Below, one piece after another: positions 7,993 to 13,340 of a stretch of DNA of 13,340 nt. The position numbers and the translations under genes were made by a program. A model generated the notes under the pieces. That model did no database searches. It was not told the origin of the DNA and saw only the letters and a list, made by a program, of their open reading frames with translations. The stretch's first letter is position 1. Every line of letters starts with the position of its first letter. This stretch comes from DASUBV01 sp035763085 (GTDB lineage Bacteria > Actinomycetota > Actinomycetes > Streptosporangiales > Streptosporangiaceae), in the NCBI GenBank assembly GCA_035763085.1, contig DASUBV010000037.1, positions 1 to 13,340 on the forward strand, written 5' to 3'.

Positions 7993-8759
7993 CGCTGGCC
8001 TCCCGGCACGCCGCCGCCGGGGCCGCCGGGGCCGCCGGGGGCGCCGCCGCCGGGCGTGAGCAGCGACTCCGGGCCGGGGCGCGGCGCCGTCTGGTCGATC
8101 ACCTGGCCGTCGCGCAGGAAGACGACCCGGTCGGCCCAGGAGGCGAGCTGCGCGTCGTGGGTGACCACCACGGCGGCCACGCCGCGCTTGCACGCGTCGT
8201 GGATCATCCGCATGACCGCCTCGGCGTTGGCCGAGTCCAGCGCCCCGGACGGCTCGTCGGCCAGCAGCAGGCTGCGGTCCCCGGTCACGGCCCGGGCGAT
8301 CGCCACCCGCTGCCGCTCACCGCCGGACAGCTGATCGGGGAACAGCGCCGCCCGGTCGGCCATGCCCAGGTGCTCCAGCGTCGTCAGCGCGGTGGCCTGC
8401 GCCCGGCGGGCCGGGGTCCCGTCCAGCTCCAGCGGCAGCGCCACGTTCTCCGCCGCGGTCAGCCCCGGCAGCAGGTTGAAGTCCTGGAAGACGTAGCCGA
8501 CCGTGCGGCGCCGCAGCCGGGCCTTGCCGCCGCGCGACATCGCGGCCAGTGCCGCGCCGCCGATCAGCACCTCGCCGCTGTCGGGCTCCTCCAGGCTGCC
8601 GGCGATGGTCAGGAGCGTGGACTTGCCCGAGCCGCTCGGGCCCATGACCGCCACCATCGTGCCGGGCGGCACCGTCAGGTCCACCCCGCGCAGCGCCCGC
8701 ACCTCGGCGGGGCCGCTGCCGTAGGTCTTGATCACGTCCCGCAGTTCCAGCATGCTCAC
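7989..8759 (-). CDS. ABC transporter ATP-binding protein (MacB/LolD type)
   Basis: A 256-residue ATPase that powers the downstream permease. The nucleotide-binding elements are complete: Walker A GPSGSGKST at 40-48, Q-loop glutamine at 92 (YVFQDFNLLPGLTAAENV), signature LSGGERQR from 144, Walker B LLLADEP at 164-170 and the switch histidine at 201 (VVVTHD). The motif spacing matches the LolD/MacB/FtsE group. GTG at 8759-8757 is chosen because it overlaps the padR stop as GTGA and has GGGGG at 8767-8771 seven bases away; ATG at 8753, two codons later, is the alternative. The last 20 or so residues form an odd Gly/Pro tail (PGGGAPGGPGGPGGG) encoded by a small GC repeat. Its stop overlaps the permease start by four bases, so the two are probably translated together. 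Confidence 0.93.
   Translation of the reverse strand: MSMLELRDVIKTYGSGPAEVRALRGVDLTVPPGTMVAVMGPSGSGKSTLLTIAGSLEEPDSGEVLIGGAALAAMSRGGKARLRRRTVGYVFQDFNLLPGLTAAENVALPLELDGTPARRAQATALTTLEHLGMADRAALFPDQLSGGERQRVAIARAVTGDRSLLLADEPSGALDSANAEAVMRMIHDACKRGVAAVVVTHDAQLASWADRVVFLRDGQVIDQTAPRPGPESLLTPGGGAPGGPGGPGGGVPGGQR
8011..8054. repeat. Simple GC repeat encoding the Gly/Pro tail of the ABC ATPase
   Basis: Near-identical nine-base units (plus-strand GGGGCCGCC, the third being GGGGGCGCC) are flanked by short CCG runs. On the minus strand they encode GGAPGGPGGPGGG. Such runs are prone to length change and to sequencing error. Confidence 0.7.
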
Positions 8760-9337
8760 CGGTGCACCCCCACCCGGCGGCGCGGCCGCGGCAGCGCGGG
8801 CGGCACGGGCCGGGGCGGCTGCGCCGCGGCCCGCTTGATCCGCCCGTCGGCGGCATCCAGCCAGCGGACGACCGCGTCCAGCCGGAACAGCTCGGCGTCC
8901 ACGACCAGGGCGACCGATAGGTCGTAGTCCGCCTCGTCGTCCTTGATCCGGGTCCACTGCTGCATCAGCTGGACCAGGTAGCGGCGGTGGGCCTGGATCA
9001 CCTCCCGCACGTCGGTACCGGGCACCCGCTGGGCCACCAGCACCTTCATCACCAGCTCGTCGCGGGGCGGGGCGGACAGGTCGGGCGGCGTGCGCAGCCA
9101 GCCGGCCAGCTCCGCCAGGCCGCCATCGGTGATCCGGTAGATCTTCTGCGGGCCATCGTCCTCGGCGCCGTCGGACTCGGCCAGCCCGTCGCGCTCCAGC
9201 CGCTGCAGCGTGGTGTACACCTGGCCGACGTTCAGCGGCCACACCTCGCCGGTTCGCGACTCGAATTCCTCACGCAGCTGGAGGCCGTACATGGGGCCCT
9301 CGCTCAGCAGCGCCAGCAGCGCATGCCGGACGCTCAT
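8756..9337 (-). CDS. PadR family transcriptional regulator
   Basis: A 193-residue DNA-binding regulator and first gene of the padR-ATPase-permease operon. The N-terminal 75 residues form the PadR winged helix (ALLALLSEGPMYGLQLREEF, VYTTLQRLERDGLAE, KIYRITDGGLAEL). A helical C-terminal region at about 90-165 would provide the dimer contacts typical of PadR-s2-like proteins. A Pro/Arg-rich tail ends the protein. PadR regulators beside ABC genes usually repress their own operon and are released by the exported compound; that role is inferred from family and context. The start is ATG at 9337-9335. In-frame stops lie just upstream, so no longer start exists, and no strong Shine-Dalgarno sequence is visible. 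The gene overlaps the ATPase start by GTGA. A promoter and dyad lie 30-60 bases upstream. Confidence 0.93.
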   Translation of the reverse strand: MSVRHALLALLSEGPMYGLQLREEFESRTGEVWPLNVGQVYTTLQRLERDGLAESDGAEDDGPQKIYRITDGGLAELAGWLRTPPDLSAPPRDELVMKVLVAQRVPGTDVREVIQAHRRYLVQLMQQWTRIKDDEADYDLSVALVVDAELFRLDAVVRWLDAADGRIKRAAAQPPRPVPPALPRPRRRVGVHR

Positions 9338-9361
9338 GACGACTCATTATTCAGTAGCATG

Positions 9362-9395
9362 CCGAGGATAATACTCGGTATACAGCTCCTGTCCA
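9362..9395 (-). promoter_or_regulatory. Promoter and probable operator of the padR-ABC operon
   Basis: On the minus strand a TGGACA -35 box (9390-9395) is separated by 16 bases from a TATTAT -10 box (9368-9373), each one mismatch from the sigma-70 consensus. The dyad CCGAG-N7-CTCGG (9362-9378) encloses the -10 box, an ideal place for repressor binding. The region is AT-rich compared with its surroundings. Autoregulation by the adjacent PadR protein is inferred. Confidence 0.6.
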
Positions 9396-9590
9396 GTCCA
9401 CCACCGGCACCTGGCCACGACAGCCGCCGCTTCTTCGCCGCGCCCGGTGGCGCGCTCCCGCCCGGCGCTACCGCGTAGGACCAGTTCCCGCAGCTGACGG
9501 GCAGCAGGCTCCCTGGCCCGCCAGCAATCTGAGGGCAGCAGGCCCGGGCAGCCGTGACGGCCTGCCGGCCGGATGCCCCGACTGCCCGCC

Positions 9591-9611
9591 CTTCACCCGC
9601 AGCGGGTGAAG
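9591..9611. repeat. Perfect 9-bp inverted repeat
   Basis: CTTCACCCG (9591-9599) and CGGGTGAAG (9603-9611) are exact reverse complements around CAG. It lies 150 bases before the lysozyme-like gene and no T-run follows it on either strand. It could be an operator or an RNA hairpin; its function is unknown. Confidence 0.6.
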
Positions 9612-9723
9612 TTGCCGCCCGGCTGAGCCAGGACCCGATCTGCCGGGTGACCGGCTGCCGGGCGGGCATGCTCGCCGGGGTTCAGGCGTAAATGCGAATT
9701 CGGAAGAGCCGCTATCCGCAGCA

Positions 9724-9742
9724 CCGCCCGGTGGCCGGGCGG
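9724..9742 (+). repeat. Leader hairpin before the lysozyme-like gene
   Basis: CCGCCCGG (9724-9731) and CCGGGCGG (9735-9742) pair perfectly around TGG. The stem ends four bases before the Shine-Dalgarno sequence GAGGGGGG (9747-9754), close enough to influence ribosome access. Confidence 0.5.
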
Positions 9743-9761
9743 CGCCGAGGGGGGTTTTCCA

Positions 9762-10739
9762 GTGATCCGCAGGTGCCTTGTCGCCATCACGGCCGTCGCC
9801 AGCATCGCCGTTCTCTTCAGCACCGTCCTGCCACCGGGCATGGCCGGAGCCGCGGCGGGCCGGCCTGCCGCCGCCACCGCGGTGAGCTCGGGCCCGAACC
9901 CGCCGCCCGCGCCGCCCGACACCATCGGCGACGGCTACCGCCAGCACGCCAACGTGGAGCTGTCCCCGGACAGCCTGCGCGGTGCGGCGCGGCGGTGTGC
10001 CTGGTGGGCCAGCAAGGCCGGCTTCACTAACAACGGCAAGCACGGCCGGCTGGTCACGGCCGTGGCTATCGCGCTGGCCGAGTCGGGCTGCTACGCCAAG
10101 GCCTGCTACAACAACACCACGCGCCGGCAGTGCACGCCGTGGCACACCCGCCACAGCCGCGATTCCATCGACCGCGGGGCCTGGCAGATCAACAGCCACT
10201 ACTGGAAGCGGGTCAGCAACCACTGCGCCTACCGCGGCATGTGCGCGGCGCGCCGCGCGTACGTGATGGTGTCCGAGCGCGGCACCTACTTCCGGCCGTG
10301 GCGCACCTACACCACCGGCGTGTACAAGCGTTACATCCCGGCCGCGCGCGCCGCCGTGCGGCACCTCAGGAGCGGGACGCTGACCAGCTACTTCAAGGGC
10401 GTGTGCGCCGCCTTCCCCCGGGACAAGCGGCGGGCCAAGGTCCGGGTGGGCCACTGCGGCGGCGGCGCCAGGGACCAGCAGTGGTACCGCTACCACGCCA
10501 AGCTGATCACCCACCGGCACCTGTGCCTGGGCGCGAAGTACCGCCGGTCCGGCCCGGTCACCCTGCAGAAGTGCAACGGCCGGTGGCGGCAGCAGTGGTG
10601 GGGGCGGCACGGCTTCCTGCTCTACAACCGGGGCGCGCACCGCTGCCTGACTGACCCGGGCGCCTCCCGCAGGCGCGGGCACCCGCTCAGCGTCGGCAAG
10701 TGCATCCACCGCCACCGCAAGCGCTGGTTCCGCCCGTAG
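9762..10739 (+). CDS. Secreted lysozyme-like protein with ricin-type beta-trefoil
   Basis: A 325-residue exported protein, probably a cell-wall hydrolase with a carbohydrate-binding tail. A Sec signal peptide (RR, then a hydrophobic run, then MAGAAAG) should be cleaved near residue 30. A Pro/Ala-rich stretch follows. The lysozyme/transglycosylase-like domain covers about 70-205, with a candidate catalytic glutamate at 107 (ALAESGC) and the substrate-cleft segment DRGAWQIN at 137-144. The remainder, from about 208, is a ricin-like trefoil with three lobes carrying QQW at 239-241, QQWW at 277-280 and a degenerate RWF at 321-323. The mature protein has 12 cysteines: six in the catalytic part, and six in the trefoil spaced two per lobe, suggesting disulfide bonds. 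It is strongly basic (Arg, His and Lys throughout). GTG 9762 follows GAGGGGGG by seven bases. The exact bond cleaved and the target, own wall or competitor, cannot be told. Confidence 0.85.
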   Translation: MIRRCLVAITAVASIAVLFSTVLPPGMAGAAAGRPAAATAVSSGPNPPPAPPDTIGDGYRQHANVELSPDSLRGAARRCAWWASKAGFTNNGKHGRLVTAVAIALAESGCYAKACYNNTTRRQCTPWHTRHSRDSIDRGAWQINSHYWKRVSNHCAYRGMCAARRAYVMVSERGTYFRPWRTYTTGVYKRYIPAARAAVRHLRSGTLTSYFKGVCAAFPRDKRRAKVRVGHCGGGARDQQWYRYHAKLITHRHLCLGAKYRRSGPVTLQKCNGRWRQQWWGRHGFLLYNRGAHRCLTDPGASRRRGHPLSVGKCIHRHRKRWFRP

Positions 10740-10854
10740 CGCGGGCTCGTCCCGGCCGGCGGTCCGGGCATCTCTCGATCCAGCGGCGCAGCCGCCCGGG
10801 TACCCAGCAGTCTCTGAGGCGGGCCGGATTGAGGCGGGTGGAAAACCAGTTGCC

Positions 10855-10908
10855 GTGCGGCCTGCCGGGGTGTCATCCTCGGCAGGCCGCACGTCAGCAT
10901 GCGCTGAT
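10855..10908 (+). terminator. Strong hairpin after the lysozyme-like gene
   Basis: GTGCGGCCTGCCG (10855-10867) and CGGCAGGCCGCAC (10880-10892) form a perfect 13-bp stem with a 12-base loop. A smaller stem TCAGC/GCTGA (10894-10898 with 10903-10907) follows directly. No T-run is present, as is common for GC-rich actinobacterial terminators. It sits 115 bases after the stop and upstream of the kinase gene. It could instead belong to the kinase leader. Confidence 0.6.
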
Positions 10909-11005
10909 GACGGGCTGTAGGGACTCCCCTGCCCCGCGGACGGAAGGAGGGCCGGCTGTTGGTGCTCATCACGCGATTCACGCTGCCCGCTTTTCCTGTC
11001 TGCCC

Positions 11006-11017
11006 GAGGAGTTCCTC
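11006..11017 (+). promoter_or_regulatory. Ribosome binding site of the RIO kinase, possibly self-masked
   Basis: GAGG (11006-11009) within the Shine-Dalgarno sequence can pair with CCTC (11014-11017) around an AGTT loop. The stem is only four base pairs, so any masking would be weak. Confidence 0.35.
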
Positions 11018-11019
11018 CC

Positions 11020-11928
11020 GTGCCCAGTTCTGCTTCCCGCCGCCGCAAGTGGCGGCTTGACGACGACGAGCCTTACTACAAAAGGCGCGGCCACCGCCGC
11101 TCGCTCCCTCCGCTTAATGTTTACGACGCCACCGACGGCCTGCCCGACGGTGACCGCTGGTCCACCTGGGACCAGTCCGCCGCCAGCGAGCGGGGCCCGC
11201 AGCCCTACCCGGACTGGCTCGTCACCGAGCTAGCCGCCACCGACAGCGAGCTCGGCATCCTCAAGACCGGCAAGGAAGCCGACGTCGCCCTGCTGCGCCG
11301 CGCCGTCCCGGACGGCCCGTCGTGCCTGCTGGCCGCCAAGCGCTACCGGTCCGCCGAGCACCGGATGTTCCACCGCGACAGCGCCTACCTCGAAGGCCGC
11401 CGGGTGCGCGAGTCCCGCGACAACCGGGCCATGGCCCGCCGCACCGTCGTCGGCCGGGAGATGATCGGCCGCCAGTGGGCCAGCGCCGAGTTCGGCGCGC
11501 TGAGCCAGCTCTGGCAGGCCGGCGTGCCGGTGCCCTACCCCGTGCAGGTGCTCGGCACCGAGATCCTGCTGGAGTTCATCGGCAGCCCCGACGGCACCGC
11601 CGCCCCGCGGCTGGCCGAGACCCGGCCGGACGGCGCCGAGCTCACCTCGCTCTGGGACCAGCTCGTCTCCGCGCTGCTCATCCTGGCCGGGATGGGGCTG
11701 GCCCACGGCGACCTGTCCGCCTACAACCTGCTGGTCCACGACGGCCGGCTGGTCCTTATTGACCTGCCCCAGGTCGTGGACGTGTTCGCCAATCCGCAGG
11801 GGGCCGACTTCCTGGAGCGCGACGCCGCCAACGTCGGCAAGTGGTTCGCCGCCCGCGGCCTGGCCGGCGGCGGCCCGTCCCCCGACGAGCTGCCCGGCCT
11901 CCTGCGCCGTGAGGCCCGGCTCGGTTAG
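11020..11928 (+). CDS. RIO1-type serine protein kinase
   Basis: A 302-residue cytosolic kinase of the RIO family, best matched to the RIO1 branch. The nucleotide loop reads ILKTGKEADV at 80-89 (RIO1 proteins have STGKEANV). The ATP-anchoring lysine is probably K107 (LLAAKRYR). The hinge is EILLEFIG at about 181-188. The catalytic loop is HGDLSAYNLL at 229-238, with D231 and N236. The metal-binding aspartate is D248 in LIDLPQVVD. Thus all catalytic residues are present. The first 65 residues are charged and variable. In archaea and eukaryotes RIO1 acts in small-subunit ribosome maturation; the role of bacterial homologues is not established. GTG 11020 has GAGGAG at 11006-11011 eight bases upstream, and this site can pair with CCTC at 11014-11017. 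The gene stands alone, convergent with the LysE exporter. Confidence 0.9.
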   Translation: MPSSASRRRKWRLDDDEPYYKRRGHRRSLPPLNVYDATDGLPDGDRWSTWDQSAASERGPQPYPDWLVTELAATDSELGILKTGKEADVALLRRAVPDGPSCLLAAKRYRSAEHRMFHRDSAYLEGRRVRESRDNRAMARRTVVGREMIGRQWASAEFGALSQLWQAGVPVPYPVQVLGTEILLEFIGSPDGTAAPRLAETRPDGAELTSLWDQLVSALLILAGMGLAHGDLSAYNLLVHDGRLVLIDLPQVVDVFANPQGADFLERDAANVGKWFAARGLAGGGPSPDELPGLLRREARLG

Positions 11929-11931
11929 CGG

Positions 11932-11960
11932 CCCCGGCCGGCGCACGGCCAGGCCCGGGG
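11932..11960. terminator. Possible shared terminator between kinase and LysE genes
   Basis: CCCCGG (11932-11937) can pair with CCGGGG (11955-11960), with an inner CCG/CGG stem and an internal bulge. It lies in the 45-base gap between two convergent stop codons. The stem is short and asymmetric, so the call rests mainly on position. Confidence 0.35.
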
Positions 11961-11973
11961 AAGGGCTCGCCGA

Positions 11974-12651
11974 TCAGGACCGGGACACCAACTGCTGCAC
12001 GGCGAGCCCGAGAATCACGGCGCTGGAGACCAGGGCCGTCCCCAGCCGGCCCCGGGGGCCGGTCAGCACGCGGCCGAGCAGCACTCCGCCGCCGGCCAGC
12101 AGCAGCTGCCAGCTGGCGGAAGCCGTGAAGGCCGCCAGCACGAACACGGCCCTCGCCCCGTGATCCGGCGCGGCGCCGCCCGGAACCGTGCCCTGGCTGG
12201 CGAGCACCAGCGCCGCGAAGTAGATGATGGTGACCGGGTTCATCATCGTGATGCCCAGGAGCCCCAGGTACGCCCGCACCGGGCTCCGACTCCTCAGCTC
12301 GCGATCACCGCGATCAGTGCGGTCAGCGCAGCCAGTTCCGCGCGTGACGCGCTGCCTGCGGTGGGCGGCGATGGCGGTCACGGCACCGCGGCCCGCCAGC
12401 GCCACGAGCACCACAACCGAGGCCCAGTGCAGCGGCAGCGTGACCGGCCTGATGGCCGGCGCCAGCGCTGCGCCTCCGGTCACCGAGATCAGCGCGTACA
12501 GGCCGTCAGCGCTCGCCACCCCCAGCGCCGCGCACGCACCGGTGCGCAGCGACGTACGCGCCGTGAGGGCCACGAGATACGCCCCGACGGCTCCCACCGG
12601 CATGGCGATGCCATAGCCGGCCACGAGCCCCGCGACCAGGGCCGCGCTCAC
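11974..12651 (-). CDS. LysE family amino-acid exporter
   Basis: An inner-membrane exporter of 225 residues, close to the usual LysE/RhtB length of about 200-230, with about six membrane segments. The first helix carries the family signature GYGIAMPVGAVGAYL at 12-26, followed by ARTSLRTGACAALGVASADGLYAL. The central charged cytoplasmic loop is at about 96-126. The conserved NPVTIIYF is at 138-145. Characterised LysE members export lysine, arginine or other small molecules using the proton motive force; the substrate here is unknown. The start is taken as GTG at 12651-12649, because the first transmembrane helix begins there. That GTG has no Shine-Dalgarno sequence but overlaps the stop of a small upstream ORF as GTGA, which suggests translational coupling. 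The frame stays open upstream to 12897, which would add 82 residues unlike the family. Confidence 0.88.
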   Translation of the reverse strand: MSAALVAGLVAGYGIAMPVGAVGAYLVALTARTSLRTGACAALGVASADGLYALISVTGGAALAPAIRPVTLPLHWASVVVLVALAGRGAVTAIAAHRRQRVTRGTGCADRTDRGDRELRSRSPVRAYLGLLGITMMNPVTIIYFAALVLASQGTVPGGAAPDHGARAVFVLAAFTASASWQLLLAGGGVLLGRVLTGPRGRLGTALVSSAVILGLAVQQLVSRS

Positions 12652-12755
12652 GTGCGGTGCAGAATCGACCTCCGCCTGAGGCCGGCCTGCTGCTGGCCCC
12701 GCCCCGCGGCAGCGAAGAAGGACATCAGCAGCGCCGGGGCAGTCGTCGTGGTCAC
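12648..12755 (-). CDS. Small ORF (35 aa) coupled to the LysE gene
   Basis: GTG at 12755-12753 is preceded by a good ribosome site (GAGGA, seven to eight bases upstream), and the ORF ends in TGA overlapping the LysE start by four bases. The product reads TTTTAPALLMSFFAAAG, then QQQ, then an arginine-rich end GLRRRSILHRT. Codon positions show the actinobacterial coding pattern: third-position GC about 90 percent, second about 60. It resembles no family I recognise. It may be a leader peptide controlling translation of the exporter, or a small protein. It is too short for certainty. Confidence 0.5.
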   Translation of the reverse strand: MTTTTAPALLMSFFAAAGRGQQQAGLRRRSILHRT

Positions 12756-13125
12756 GCGCCGATCCTCGGAGATCCCCGGCCGCCCTGGCAACCCAATTAC
12801 CCGGCAGCCCCAGGTCGACGCCGCGCGGGAATCGCGCCCGGGCGCCGGCGGCATGCGCCAGCTGCCATACCTGCTCGGCCAGCGCGGGATTGATCACCGA
12901 CTACGAAACGGGACTCCGCACCGCCCCGGCGGCATCGCCCGCTGATCATCCTCAGCGGACGGCGGCAAGGCCGCCCCTATCCCGGCCCGTCCAGGACGTC
13001 AGCGGCCCGGCACCAGCCCCGTTCACCAGGATGACGTCGCTGTCGGACTTCTCCGTGCCCAGCGGCGCGACCTCCCGGTATTTCGCCGGGAGGTACCAGC
13101 CGCTGGCGTCTGTAGGTTGTCCTGA
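12756..13125. other. Gap between LysE leader ORF and grpB-like gene, with coding-like remnants
   Basis: No complete gene is recognised. On the minus strand, 12952-13106 reads about 50 codons (DASGWYLPAKYREVAPLGTE... to a TGA at 12952-12954) with coding-type codon bias but no start codon. A second minus-strand stretch, from GTG at 12897 to about 12790 (INPALAEQVWQLAHAAGARA), is also coding-like and is in frame with LysE. The promoters of the LysE unit and of the grpB-like gene must lie here, but I could not place them. Confidence 0.45.
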
Positions 13126-13340
13126 GTGATTTCTGTCCTCGACTACGACCTGGCCTGGCCAGCGCGATTTGAGTTGCTGCGCCGCGAGTACGCCGCAGCA
13201 ATGGCGGCGGCCGGAGTGCCCGTGCTGGCGATCGAGCATGTGGGCAGCACCTCGGTGCCCGGCCTGGCAGCCAAGCCGGTCATCGACTGCGACATCGTGG
13301 TGGCGGAGGAGAACGTGGCCGCGGCGTCGAAGGTCCTGGT
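13126..13340 (+). CDS. GrpB/UPF0157 family protein, 5' part
   Basis: The first 71 residues of a protein cut by the window end. The sequence contains the family hallmarks DYDLAWPARFELLRREY near the start, then IEHVGSTSVPGLAAKPVIDCDIVV. GrpB/UPF0157 proteins have a nucleotidyltransferase-like fold and are about 170-200 residues long; their biochemical role is not established. GTG 13126 is the only sensible start before the motif. The AGG at 13113-13115 is a weak, rather distant ribosome site. The GTG overlaps the TGA of a plus-strand ORF (GTGA at 13126-13129), but that ORF is doubtful. Confidence 0.85.
   Translation, partial: MISVLDYDLAWPARFELLRREYAAAMAAAGVPVLAIEHVGSTSVPGLAAKPVIDCDIVVAEENVAAASKVL

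Larger units (their letters stand above)
9396..9761. other. Intergenic region upstream of the lysozyme-like gene
   Basis: This stretch separates the divergent padR operon and the secreted lysozyme-like gene. No gene with a coding-type codon pattern was seen. It holds an inverted repeat at 9591-9611, a leader hairpin at 9724-9742 and a strong ribosome site at 9747-9754. A clear plus-strand promoter was not found. Confidence 0.5.

Noticed and set aside
6115..8334. 739-codon plus-strand ORF opposite the ABC permease and ATPase
   Set aside because: Shadow of two clear minus-strand genes; no family motif and composition dominated by Arg, Gly and Gln.
9334..9669. 111-codon minus-strand ORF whose TGA overlaps the padR ATG
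   Set aside because: It runs through the padR promoter boxes, lacks a coding-type codon pattern near its end and has no ribosome site. The overlap is probably chance.
9480..9761. Riboswitch (c-di-AMP type) before the lysozyme-like gene
   Set aside because: Wall hydrolase genes in actinobacteria can carry one, but I could not find the conserved segments. A covariance-model search would decide.
12890..13129. Plus-strand ORF ending in a GTGA overlap with the grpB-like gene
   Set aside because: It lacks a ribosome site and a family match, its first-position GC is low for this genome, and the minus strand fits the coding pattern better.

Overview
The window is GC-rich DNA with GTG/TTG starts, stop/start overlaps of the GTGA type and a codon pattern of very high GC at third positions. 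This points to a high-GC actinobacterium (Streptomyces/Streptosporangium-like). The genus cannot be fixed from the sequence alone. All genes look chromosomal. No tRNA, rRNA, CRISPR array, transposase, integrase or phage gene was seen.

Layout, left to right. (1) 71-881 (+): a gene of the 2-phosphosulfolactate phosphatase (ComB-like) family, broken by two single-base frameshifts about 27 bases apart. (2) 882-1208: a gap holding two strong inverted repeats in the leader of the next gene, plus a minus-strand stretch with a coding-type codon bias. (3) 1209-5330 (+): a full-length HrpA-type DEAH-box RNA helicase with an unusual block of six 27-base tandem repeats (nine residues each) in the hinge between its two RecA domains. 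(4) 5368-5414: a long hairpin between convergent genes. (5) 5428-9337 (-): a tightly overlapping three-gene operon of a PadR-type repressor, an ABC ATPase and a large FtsX/MacB-like permease. Its promoter, with a dyad across the -10 box, lies just upstream. (6) 9762-10739 (+): a secreted, cysteine-rich, very basic protein with a lysozyme-like domain and a ricin-type beta-trefoil. (7) 11020-11928 (+): a RIO1-type protein kinase. (8) 11974-12651 (-): a LysE-family exporter preceded by a translationally overlapping 35-residue ORF. (9) 12756-13125: a gap with coding-like remnants. (10) 13126-end (+): the start of a GrpB/UPF0157-family gene.

Functional links are local. The PadR/ABC operon is a classic self-contained regulator-transporter cassette. 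The small ORF and the LysE exporter appear translationally coupled. The other genes look like independent single-gene units. I found no convincing new multi-gene system. The best leads are the in-frame minisatellite in the helicase and the arginine-containing leader ORF before the LysE exporter.
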